Assembly (NCBI GenBank): GCA_963930775.1
Contig: OZ005690.1
Span: 5,316,225 to 5,380,224, forward strand
DNA: 64,000 nt
Reading direction: 5' to 3'
From: Cliona cf. orientalis
Lineage: Eukaryota; Porifera; Demospongiae; Clionaida; Clionaidae
Shown: positions 26,146 through 35,949 of the stretch, piece after piece
How the letters are laid out: each line of letters begins with the position of its first letter
Position numbering within the stretch: position 1 is the first letter of the stretch
Program-made: the position numbers and the translations under genes
The notes under the pieces: generated by a model
Database searches by the model: none
What the model was told of the DNA's origin: nothing
What the model saw: only the letters and a program-made list of their open reading frames with translations

Positions 26146-26610
26146 GGCCACTCCAATTTGATGTAATATGTTTCACGAGTACGGTGACTCAATTTTTTCC
26201 AATTTGATTCATAAATGTAAATTTGTGGGTGTGGTTTAAAAATGCGCATGCGCATTTTAATACTGCCATAATATTATACATATCTACCTAGTTGCACCTC
26301 ACGATAGCTATATACATGACATGGGCACAGTTTTCATATTATTATATTCTTGTGGGAGATGACAGATCAGCTGTGGGTCACTGCTGAAGTAAAGCGGGGG
26401 AGTGCTAAAATTATATTATGGTTTCACCTACCGTCTTGCCAGCCACAGTCGAGGATACGTTTGGCTCACTGTTGGAAACAGCAAAAATAATAAAACTCAC
26501 AATTCTTATAATGATATTCATATATGACGTTTATAAATAATTCCTACCTACCGACTCACTCTTTCTGGCTATCTTACTCGTATATCAATGTACATCAAAT
26601 TGGAGTGGCC
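26146..26610. mobile_element. PIF/Harbinger-like MITE
   Basis: Terminal repeats of about 20 bases begin GGCCACTCCAATTTGATGTA and are mirrored at the right end. TAA flanks both sides as a 3-bp target duplication, typical of Harbinger elements. No transposase. A cousin with GGCCACACCAAATGA ends is at 52767-53121. Confidence 0.82.
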
Positions 26611-26671
26611 TAATGAATAATAACATAATATTGGGACGATTTGTATTACTGGTGGTAAATGGATATCCTTG

Positions 26672-26890
26672 ATTGTGGGAGGAGCTTGGTGTAGCGGTTC
26701 AGGTCTTTGATTCATAATCCTGGGATTATGAGTTTGATTCCTCCCTGGGCCTTGCTGTTATTACTTTGGCTAATCACTTAATCCCCATTGCTCCAGTATG
26801 CCTAGCCAAGTGGTAATGTTGATGAGTTCCTAGCCTGGCTCCAGGAAAAAGTTATGCCAAACTCACCGATTGATAATCCTCTGCATACCT
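26672..26890 (+). mobile_element. tRNA-derived SINE, copy A
   Basis: The head has an A-box-like TTGGTGTAGCGGTTC and a B-box-like GAGTTTGATTCC. The body has TTTGGCTAATCACTTAATCC, which resembles the conserved central motif of MIR/L2-type SINEs. The same SINE is at 52520-52765 in copy B, so it predates the duplication. Confidence 0.75.
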
Positions 26891-27937
26891 TAAGGACACT
26901 TTTGTTTGCGGGTACTAAATCCAATTCACTCAAAACTTCAATAGTCTGTTCAATATAATAGAATATAATTATAATATTATTTTTGAAAATTCGCTAAAAT
27001 GAGTATAATATACCCACTATACACACTATTTCTGAAATCCACTAAAACTTGTACCCGCAAATAGTCATAGTCCTAAGGCAGTGCATAGAGAGTCCATTGT
27101 GGAGTAGGGAGTGTGATCATGCTAGTGGCAGTCTCTCTCAGTCTGTGTGTATGAACTGTGTGTGTCCGTGTGTTGGATGCATGTATGCAAAAGAGTTGTG
27201 ATTGCCTAGCAACTAAAGCTTTGTGGCAATTATCTACTGAGACATGATTATTAGGATAGCCTGATGATGAAAGGGGATCATGGAGAAATAAATCATTTTC
27301 TAATTGGGGTGCACTAGACCATGCATCATGATCGAGTGCACTGCAAGTACTATGGGCATACTCATGGATGTATTGTATCTCACGTCAGTGTACATGTACA
27401 TGTGTGTATAGTACAAAATATCACATAATGATTATTGTAATTTTTGTCGACATCTACACTTAGGTTAAGCATTCAGCCTTAGTGGCCCTCACATGCCGGA
27501 AGCTTCCACCCCTCCCCCTTAGACTGGAGGGCAAGAACATTCTGTGTACATGTGTATCTACAATGTACACATGACCATATTGAAAAGAGTCCTCTAAGTC
27601 TTAGAATACGACATCAGGCTACCCCCTTTGACAGAACATCAGTATTTAAATTTACTGAGTGCAGATGTAAAAATAATATTATGTTATTATTGATACTTGC
27701 TCTATTTGTAACTCATATACATTTGTACAATGTACACACACACTACTAAATTCAGATTATAGTATATAGATCAACATCATCACAAGTTTGGGCCAGTTTA
27801 GCTTTTGAAGACTGGTAAGTTAGAACATACATTGCCTATCACAACCATCATTGACATATTGCTTTCAGGGTATTGAAGAATGTGGATTTGGCATTTAGAA
27901 GAGTACTCTACCTGTGGCGGAGTGAACCATGTGTAAG

Positions 27938-27941
<4 letters not shown>

Positions 27942-28002
<61 letters not shown>
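27942..28002. repeat. CT microsatellite at a splice donor, with local tandem duplication
   Basis: A (CT)n tract starts about ten bases after the donor of LIPT1 pseudogene exon 2. A shorter second tract lies at about 28238-28270, because roughly 300 bases (donor, CT tract and following intron) are tandemly duplicated here. The second unit is interrupted by the element at 28329-28970. Confidence 0.9.
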
Positions 28003-28009
<7 letters not shown>

Positions 28010-28328
28010 TCATTTTACATGTGTATGCAATGAATGTCCATTATTATGAAGGTGAAAGTATGCATAGCATCCACATGAATATTCAGTAGGTTCATCCAAT
28101 CCCAAACCTAATGCACAAAGTCAGGCCTACTCCCAGCAAAAGATAGAGCCACTTACATGTACATAGGTGCCTAGCCTCGTCCCCAGGCCTTCTGAGGGGG
28201 GAGGGGGAAGGAAGGCCTGGTATCCACTGTGTAAGGAAACTCTCTCTCTCTCTCTCTCTCTTTCTCACTCTCCTCTCCTCTTTTTAATTTTACATGTGTA
28301 TACAGTGAATGTCCATTAAGGTTAATTA

Positions 28329-28970
28329 TTACCCCGCGCGCATGCGCAAGGGGTAAAGTAATCGGTCATGTCGTTGTCGTCGTTGTTGTTGTTGTCGTTA
28401 ACAGAAAAATCGCCTTATCTCGAGATCTAGGCACCTGAGCGACTAGTAAGCATAACGAATCAGTCGCATTTGGCAAAAAGCGGGCTTTAGTGTGTTTCAA
28501 ATCGAGGGATATGGTCCACGGGCGCCACAAATAGTGCCTTTTTGTTAGCCTTCGTAACCACGCCTATCGACAGTGCCCACTCAATGCATTATGCATGCAG
28601 GCCTTGTGCTTTCTGCTCATGCGCATAACATTGAATATTATGGACTGGTAAAGGTCGTCAATAATGCTAGTGGCACACGTTTCGCTGGTAGCTATTTGCA
28701 GACTGGAATGCAAAGCCCCATCGAATCAGAATGTAAGATACCAATATCTACCTAGTCTAGATTAGTCTCGCGCAGAGAGAGTCTGGCTGCGCGAGACTAA
28801 GTCTAGATCTGGTGCAGAGAGAGTTAGTGGTGTTTTTGCTGATATCACCAAGAGCCCTATATCATACAACCATAGATGGGGTCTATAAGCTCTTGATACA
28901 ACCAACCAGCAACAAAAGCAGATCTATAGATTGCGCAGTGTGCGCGCGGGGTATGTGCTCTATAGAGCTC
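28329..28970. mobile_element. TACCCCGCGCGC inverted-repeat element, copy 1
   Basis: The left end is TACCCCGCGCGCATGCGCAA and the right end, reversed, contains TACCCCGCGCGCACACTGCG preceded by a CTCTATAGAGCTC palindrome. The interior has GTTGTCGTCGTTGTTG runs. It interrupts sequence that is continuous in copy B (about 54890). The second copy is at 39650-40335. Confidence 0.8.
28743..28800. repeat. Hairpin AGTCTCGCGCA
   Basis: Arms AGTCTCGCGCA and TGCGCGAGACT flank a 13-base loop, inside outer partial arms around TCTAGA. Lies inside the element at 28329-28970. Confidence 0.7.
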
Positions 28971-29495
28971 TAGTTGTGAAGGTGAAAGTATACGTAGCAT
29001 CTACATGAATTTTCAGTAGGTTTATCCAATCCCAAACCTAATGGGGAAGGGCAAGCCTACTCCCAGCAAAAGACAGAGCCACTTACATAATATATAGGTG
29101 CCTAGCCTTGAGAACAGGGTGTAGTTAAAACGCTTTTTTATTCCATAAGAACTATCCCTGACCTAAGTGGGTAGGGAGAGTTTGGGTGCTGGGCATGCTG
29201 GCACACATACTAGCCTTGTTTCCAAGCCCTCACAACTTTTCTGCATGTAGCGTTAAACCACTGAGAGGGTCTGGTGACGAGGTTATATAAATTAAGGTGA
29301 AAGGTTATAATTATGTGAAGATGAAAGTACAACGTATTATCTACATTGTTTTCATGCAGTGCAGGTTGTGATAGGTCGCCATCAGAATCCCTGGACGGAG
29401 TCCAACGTCCCTCAACTGATGGTCAGCAGCATCTCACTGGTCAGGAGGAGATCAGGGGGCGGAGCTGTCTACCATGTGAGTGCCCACAATAATGA

Positions 29496-30408
29496 AGCAC
29501 TATAGTGCAAAACCCTCGGCACGCAAGCACTGAGCAGTACTGCATTAGTGCAGATGCTTACATGCATCCTATAGGCCTATGGGCTTCCTAGCACAATGTC
29601 AGAGTAACCACAAGAATGCACATTGCATGCGATTGCGTAATGCCCAGCAGTATCACGTGTGTAATGCTGTGCCAGCATTTTGTAGCATGCAGAGATAGCC
29701 AAGAAGCTTCTCTGCCAGTGTAGTACGATCAATGATGAACCAGTCGTGTTGTTGGATCTATAACTCACTGTATATACTTTTCGAGCTGAAAAGAAGCCAT
29801 CGCTGTCTCGTTTAGCCGTCGAAAGTTCGCCAGGGAGCGAGGAAGGAAGCGGTGACCAGCAAATGACGCCATAACTCTTGAACGAAGCGTTTTCAGGAAA
29901 AGCCAAACGGTAAAAACGTTAAAAACACCATAAAGAACCCTATAAAACTTTGTTTGCGACGTCAAGAGTATATAATAGAGAAGGAGGGAGAGTATCCTAC
30001 TTCACTATGGGCCTGTGTTACAACCCTTTACGGGGGTCGTGACCTTTGTAATGATATTCACATACAAAGTGGTTTCACAGATTGTCCTACAACATCACAT
30101 AGCAGCTGCATCAACCTGCATTAGTGGTGCTCTACAGTACATGAGGTTTAGCTACATGCCCACAAACGGCTAGTACTGAGGCCTCAAGCCTGTGAATATC
30201 ATTACAAAGGTCACGACCCCCGTAAAGTGTTGTAACACAGGCCCATAGTGAAGTAGGATACTCTCCCTCCCTCTCTATTATATACTCTTGGCGACGTAAA
30301 AACGAGGTAGGCAGCTGATTTCGTGGTAACAGACAGACAGACAGACGACACACACACACACACACACAGAACGACTACCGTAACCCTGCGGCACATGCGC
30401 CGAGGGTT
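29496..30408. mobile_element. 913-bp non-autonomous DNA transposon with a nested MITE
   Basis: AATGA flanks both sides as a 5-bp target duplication. The uninterrupted site is seen in the intact LIPT1 intron (about 55743). Both ends carry AACCCTCGGC in inverted orientation. Short frames inside (such as FTVWLFLKTLRSR) are not homologous to a transposase I recognise. A second element is nested at 29963-30290. Confidence 0.85.
29963..30290. mobile_element. 328-bp MITE with about 80-bp terminal inverted repeats, nested
   Basis: Ends are CAAGAGTATATAATAGAGA and its mirror. GCGACGT stands exactly on both sides (29956-29962 and 30291-30297), a 7-bp target duplication. The arms continue through GGGAGAGTATCCTACTTCA and TTTACGGGGGTCGTGACC. 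A second copy is at 43689-44035. Confidence 0.92.
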
Positions 30409-30450
30409 AATGATATCCCTAGCTCATCTGCACTTGCTTATATTGGCATT

Positions 30451-30620
30451 ACTGTAGTTAATCGAATAAAATGCAATCTAACGTAAAAATTAGCATCTTA
30501 CACAAATTCTCATAACGTGTATATATATATGGAGTGATTGACGACCTTTACCAGAAAAGTACGCATTTTTCAAAATTGAAATTATTGTTTTTCCGTACGT
30601 AGTATTAGATTAAGTACGGT
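30451..30620. mobile_element. 170-bp MITE family, copy 2 of 5
   Basis: Reverse orientation of the copy at 20705. It is orthologous to the copy at 55783-55947 in the LIPT1 intron, so this insertion predates the segmental duplication. Confidence 0.8.
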
Positions 30621-31141
30621 ATAAGGATTGTTCTAACCGCATGAATGTTATAGTGTTATATATAGCTAGCATCAGATTTAGTATCCATCTACAGCAAACA
30701 GAGACACTGTGAAAGTTTTGAACTTTTCTGTTGCGTGGAGGAAGATTCCAGTCCCCCCCCCCCACATGTACATGTATATACAAAACGTGCACCTGTGAAT
30801 TAACTATACAAACAATAATCATTATACAATGTATACATGTACATACATGTACTATCAATACTTCTTACTCCCTTGATGTTTCAATAGACTAAGTATTCTT
30901 TTGTTGTAGGATTTAGGCAACCTGAACTGCACAGTATTTACTCACAGAGAGGACTACAGTCGATCTCGTAACCTCCAGCTGGTCTGTGACGCCCTCCGAG
31001 AGGGGTGGGGCACTGACCTCCACGTCAACAATAGGGATGACATCATCTGTAACAACAAATACTGTAACAATGGAAGGTAAAATTTAATAGTCAATGTCAT
31101 GTAATGCACTTTGTATGCTGAGACAAAATCTTGAGGCCATA

Positions 31142-31262
31142 GTACCGTAAAGTCTGGTTAATAAGCGCACATGCTTATTAAGCGCATATTTATTAATAAG
31201 CGCATGCTTCCTTCCTGTTATTAAGCATTATCTAATAAGCGCATGCGCCCCACAAAGACGAC
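31142..31262. repeat. AAGCGCAT repeat at the right edge of copy A
   Basis: Starts ACCGTAAAGTCTGGTTAATA and contains several TTAATAAGCGCATGC-like subrepeats. Homology to copy B stops within a few bases of its left end. The same sequence starts at 41698, directly before copy B begins. Confidence 0.85.
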
Positions 31263-31787
31263 AGTAATAGTCATCGTTCGATCAAGAGTGTTCCATGCTC
31301 TACATTGCTAGAATTAATTTACCAATTTCGGATCATGAGCCAGCTGCATGAGACCGGCTCTACTCAACACTTTGATGTTCCACTGAGACGGGTTCGGACT
31401 CTTGACCTCTACCTTGACCGATGCGAACGCCAAAGAAATCGGCTATTTTTCCTTCCAACGATGGCTTCCGATCATACTCGCATGAACTGTTACAGAGCTT
31501 AGTCCAAGAAATGCTGTGTTGTAACTTGCTAGCTTTGTCATTGAGCGCTCGAACGTGCTGGCAGTGGGCAGGGCCAGAACTTCAATCTCTATTAAATGAG
31601 GAGGCGGAGTAAAATAGGGGAGTGGTCCGGTCAGAAAATGGCCTACAGGAAACAGATTGCAGCAAGATTCAAAAATGTCTGCGAGCTAGCTGTACTATGA
31701 ATATACACTATACACACATCGCACTTTTTGAAGCGCAAATTGCAAAATAAAGCTATCAAAGCACAGAACACGTGGTATTTCTAATTA

Positions 31788-32640
31788 AAGAGCGAAAAGG
31801 CGAGTTCTTCAAGGAAACCTAAACGCGAACGCTACGGGTTTGACTTGAGTTTCGCGACCCTGGAGGAGAAAGAAGGTTTTCTACATAGGCTACAGAACGT
31901 CCGTAGATTGATGACACCAGCAGGAGCCCCTCTGCTCGAGAACCAGAAGCTTGTTGTCTATGCCCTACTTGATCTTGCTGAGTCTGGCTCCCGCCCGACC
32001 CCTGACCCCCATAGCGATAATGCTGACCCTGCTACTAGGTCTTTCATGCGCAACAGTGGTAAGTTATGGAAAATGCTATGGCATGAGTTTACAAATACAG
32101 CAGTGAGTATAAGCTGCTATCAATAATTTTAGGAATGTACACTGACGGTACGTCTTCTGAGGAGCAGTCTTTGTTTATTGCAGAAAGACATTGCTTCTCC
32201 GATTTAGTTGAAATGCAATGCCCATGTGGAAAGACGAGTGCTCCCTGGGTACTAGAATCTGTTGTACAGGTATGAAGATCAATGTGAAATTTTAGCCGTG
32301 TATGTCGATCCACGACTATCCCAGAAAGGGCACTCTATCCGAGCTCTTTTCTGTTGTCGTCGCTGTAAGCAGCAAAGACGTACATGGTCGAGTTCCCATG
32401 TGCTGGCAGGGCACTATATAGTGAACCAAAAGTATGTCTCATTACCAGCTTAGAACATGAAATACATAATATTATTGTTTGTATAAAATTTATGCTATTA
32501 TAGGATGGTGCATGCATTCACATGTGCGGGGATGTTGCCTTCTCAGTATACCCACTTGAGTATGTTTTCTGGCGTAGGAGTTGTTGGTCATGCTTACATC
32601 CACCGAGGTTGTCTTACCCATGGTTGACAAAATATTATGT
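31788..32640 (+). pseudogene. Decayed gene of unknown family with two Cys clusters
   Basis: Exon-like pieces: about 31788-32057 (KASSSRKPKRERYGFDLS onward, ends RSFMRNSG at a GTAAGT donor), 32133-32270 (MYTDGTSSEEQSLFIAERH, CPCGKTSAPW), 32262-32432 in a different frame (YEDQCEILAVYVDPRLSQKG, CCRRCKQQRRTW), and 32504-32627 (AGMLPSQYTHLSMFSGVG). The second and third pieces overlap but differ in frame, and the 26-base stretch between their best ends is too short for an intron. The unit therefore looks frameshifted. CPCG and CCRRC could bind zinc. I do not recognise the family. A domesticated or dead transposon protein is possible. No start codon is evident. Confidence 0.5.
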
Positions 32641-32689
32641 ACATTTATTTGTTGTCTACCTTTAGTGTATCAAAAGCTAGGGATCTCAA

Positions 32690-33380
32690 AATCCACTAGG
32701 TTGGACTAAAGTGGCCAAATGATATTTTACCTCACCTAGCTAAATTTCAGATTTCAACAGGTTGGATCGAAGTGGCCAACTGATTTTTGTTGTCTGCCTA
32801 GCTGAATTTCAAAATGTACTGTGTTGGATCAAAGTGCACGGCCAATTGATATGTTTAATTTTACCTCGCTAATTTACTTAAATACTTTATCTACTACATA
32901 ATAATTGACACATTGATTCCATGAAATTATTATACTATGTACACACATATTGTCATATTATATTAATTAATTAGTTGAGCTGGTAATATTCGTACAGACC
33001 AGGAAACTATCCAAACTTACCTTAGCCTCCCCCCCTCCCCCCATCCCACCCTAGCGCCAGCCACTGGTCCACTTATGCTTGTTCACACAACAGTACCTTG
33101 AAGTGAAGTCAGTTGGCCACTTTGGTCCAACACAGTGTATTTTGAAATTCAGCTAGGCGGACAACAATAATCATTTTGCCACTTTGGTCCAACCTAGTGG
33201 ATTTTGAGATTCTGCTGGGTGAGATAGGGAAGTCAGTTGGCCACTTTAGTCCAACATATGCAAGTTCTCAATTCTTGATTTCTAAACCTACTGAATCATA
33301 AAATTGCTATTAAGAGAAATGCAAATTTTGCTTAAATTTCAGCAAATAAGCACTTGGCCACTTTGGTCCACTGACCAAGG
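32690..33380. repeat. Foldback element with internal subrepeats
   Basis: The left half (about 32690-32860) has three copies of GTTGGATCAAAGTGGCCAA-like units separated by TAGCTGAATTTCA. The right half (about 33100-33380) has the same units in reverse order and orientation (TTGGCCACTTTGGTCCAAC). The spacer between is AT-rich. Confidence 0.85.
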
Positions 33381-33715
33381 TACATGAAAGAAAGTGAATG
33401 ACTCAATAGGTCAGACTCAATAGGTATAATAAGTTCCTCGTGCACATGCATTGCAGGTGTACAAAGTCTGATGGACAGAGTAATCATTACAACAGTCAGT
33501 CACTAACAAGAGAGCCAATAATTGCATAAGGAAGTAATTTAAAAGTAGGTAGCTACAAGCTCATTTGTTAAATGAACAGAATTATGTCATCCATCCTGCC
33601 AGACTCTGCACACTTGTATAGCTAATTATTATTATTATTATTATTGAAAATACACCACGATAGGTGCAACAGTGTACATAATATATGTTATTTAAATAGT
33701 GGGAGACAGCACTAC

Positions 33716-33956
33716 TTAAGTTTGTGTTTTGACTTCTTGATTCTTGTCCTGCATGTGTGCTTTTGGGGACCAAAAAGAGTCTGACTTGGTATCGACTTCA
33801 AATCCGGGAACCCTATCCCTTGGCTGATACTCAATACTTAAACAGTCATCAATATTTAGATCGCTACTTTCTGTAGATCCAGCTCCAACCATCACAGCAT
33901 GATGACTGAACTTCACACAGGACCAGCTGAAAGAGTTGTCTCCACGATCTATGATA
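33716..33956 (-). CDS. Possible terminal exon of an unidentified gene
   Basis: A minus-strand frame of about 80 codons follows a reasonable acceptor (TTACAG at 33957-33962) and ends in TAA at 33716. It encodes FSWSCVKFSHHAVMVGAGST and a charged tail. Upstream exons were not found between 34000 and 35900. No family recognised. It may be a chance frame. Confidence 0.25.
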
Positions 33957-34599
33957 CTGTAAGTCACTTTAATTTTTTCATGTATATGGGATATGGACAT
34001 TAATTAGAATGTTTGCTCTGAGTGCAGTGTGTAGTCCATGCAAGTTGGTATAATAATATTATACCATGGATACCTTTGACTGTACAATAGTTTCTATGGT
34101 AACCATCATGTCTGAGTCTGTGTGCCATCTGAACGACATAATATTATGTTCAAACAAGTTGCTTCTTTAGAAAGAGCTGCATGTGTTGAGAAGATTCTCA
34201 GGGGGAGATGGGATCAGCATTGCAAAAATGTACACAGAGGTACATACCTAGCTAATTAACCTGCTGATGAATGTATCAATATACACAGATGCCATAAATG
34301 TGAAGATAGTGTGAATGTATTGTACTGCTGAAGGAAGTCAGGATGATTGATGATAGTTACTATAGCATGCAAATGATGGCGAGGAAGTTAAATCCGAGTC
34401 TATAAAGTTATAATACCACGCATGGATGTAAGCATGCAGTAGTTATAGCCACATGAGTCATTGCTTCTGGATGAACCTGTGCTAGCTGGCTACTGTGGTT
34501 GATTAAGAAGTTAATGATGCTCTCATTCAGCCCAAGTTTCTTTTAGTGAAGAGCACAGTTGTAGCTGCTTCACAACTTGTAAGCTGCACTTCAGAGATG

Positions 34600-34755
34600 G
34601 GGGCACCATATCACTAACATGGGCCCATATCCCTAGCGTTATGGGACCTGGAGGGGGGCCCTATATCCCTAGCGACATAGGTCCTCCCAGCCCAATATCA
34701 CTAGGGATATGGGGCCCGGGGGGCCCCAAAAATCGGGGGCCCCATTTCACCGCTA
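34600..34755. repeat. GC-rich repeat with CATATCCCTAG palindromic units
   Basis: Three or four copies of a CATATCCCTAGCG-like unit in both orientations, bounded by GGGGGCACCATATC and GGGGGCCCCATTTCACC. Stands out in AT-rich surroundings. Probably a small inverted-repeat element. Confidence 0.55.
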
Positions 34756-35817
34756 CACCAGTAGCTAGCTAGAGGAAGTGCAACAAATTAGACAGAAAAT
34801 AAGCTCCCATCGGTGTGTATGCTAGGTGCATGATGTTGCCAGTCAGGGCTGTTGTTGTGTGTTTGCAGGTCAGTATGTCTACACGTGTATGTTGGAATGT
34901 TGATGATCGAGGTGTTTGTGCACATAGTGAGAATGGAATGTCAAGGGCTGTATTTAAAGTTGGTGTTCAATGAGTTTAGTCACTCTCGGCAACTGCACGC
35001 TGCCTATCTAAGCTCCCTTTTCTCTCCTTTTGCCTGTTTAAGCAAGTTTCCTCACTTTTAACAGACTGTTCTTACTGCAGATTTAGTATCCCAGAAGATA
35101 GAATCTATTATTGCTACAAGAGATGCCGGATTGCTCCAAAGGCCAAATAGAAGCCTCTGAACGTTGAACAATTTAGTTGGGGAATATATCACTCTTCAAT
35201 TCTGATGTTTTTCTCTCCCTTTTTCTCCAAAGAGGTTTTTTCAAGAGGAGTTTTTCCTTGAGTAATTCTGTTCTCTACTATAGCCTTTGTCTCTATAGAC
35301 CATATGTATGCTGTTTGTGTTGGTAGCTACAGTTAGTTCACTGGCAGTGTGCACTCGCTCGCACAGTTGCCCAACCAACCTAATATGTTGTGATCTATGT
35401 GCCATGGATTTGTCATGCGCATGCTGCTTAGATGGGAGCTGAAATGACAACAGCTGCCATGCATGGGTTAATAGTCATAACCTAGAGTTTCCTTGTATAA
35501 AATGTCACTTACTCATGCATACCAGGTGGGAATACATTGTACATGAGAACTAACATCAATCAGTTGTCACTGGTGGACAGTTAAACCTATAATCACTCTG
35601 CAGCTGTGCTGGGATATCAAGCAACACTAATTATTTTACTAAAGTGCATAAGTATTCTGTGTAGGAATATATACATCACACCTTTGCACTACATAGTATA
35701 ATTAATGTTATTCGCTATCCCAGTTTACAACAGCTGCAGTGTGATTAAGTTTAACTGACCACCAGTGACATATCCCTATGCGAAATACTTAATATGCACT
35801 CTATAGTATAATTAGCT

Positions 35818-35827
35818 CTATATAAAG
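35818..35827 (+). promoter_or_regulatory. TATA box of the secreted-protein gene
   Basis: CTATATAAAG lies about 125 bases upstream of the start codon at 35950, in a region without other features. Transcription would start near 35850. Confidence 0.6.
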
Positions 35828-35949
35828 CAGCAAGAACTAGCTAGATTCTGTGATCATTCCTGTTCTGGAAAATCAACTCTCTTCAACAGCCAGCAACTGA
35901 GCAGCCGACTATTGTATTGCACATTCAGTGAATTTGGACAAGTGTAGAA

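Larger units (their letters stand above)
27756..31076 (+). pseudogene. Truncated lipoyltransferase (LIPT1-like) pseudogene
   Basis: Four exons match the intact gene at 54529-59701: 27756-27814 (VWASLAFEDW), 27869-27932 (LYLWRSEPC), 29365-29475 ([21 protein letters not shown]) and 30910-31076 (DLGNLNCTVFTHREDYS). The fourth carries an 11-base insertion next to its donor, which shifts the frame. All later exons are missing because the duplication ends in the following intron. The intron between exons 3 and 4 holds a 913-bp transposon absent from the intact gene. Any product would lack the half containing the conserved lysine region and the C-terminal domain. Confidence 0.88.
13330..31137. repeat. 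Segmental duplication, copy A
   Basis: Collinear with 41776-56440 (copy B): left non-coding flank, DD-kinase gene, tRNA-derived SINE, and LIPT1 exons 5' to the fourth recognised one. Exons are highly similar, introns differ by many discrete insertions. Similarity starts near 13330 and ends at about 31137, directly before a repeat that also sits at the left edge of copy B. Confidence 0.9.

Noticed and set aside
29577-29965. Minus-strand frames of 109 and 66 codons
   Set aside because: Inside the 913-bp transposon that copy B lacks; no transposase motifs.
30300-30370. CRISPR-like short repeats
   Set aside because: These are CAGA and CA microsatellites without regular spacers; no CRISPR context in this eukaryotic DNA.
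32271-32296. 26-base intron joining two unknown-gene pieces
   Set aside because: Too short for a spliceosomal intron and it would not restore frame.
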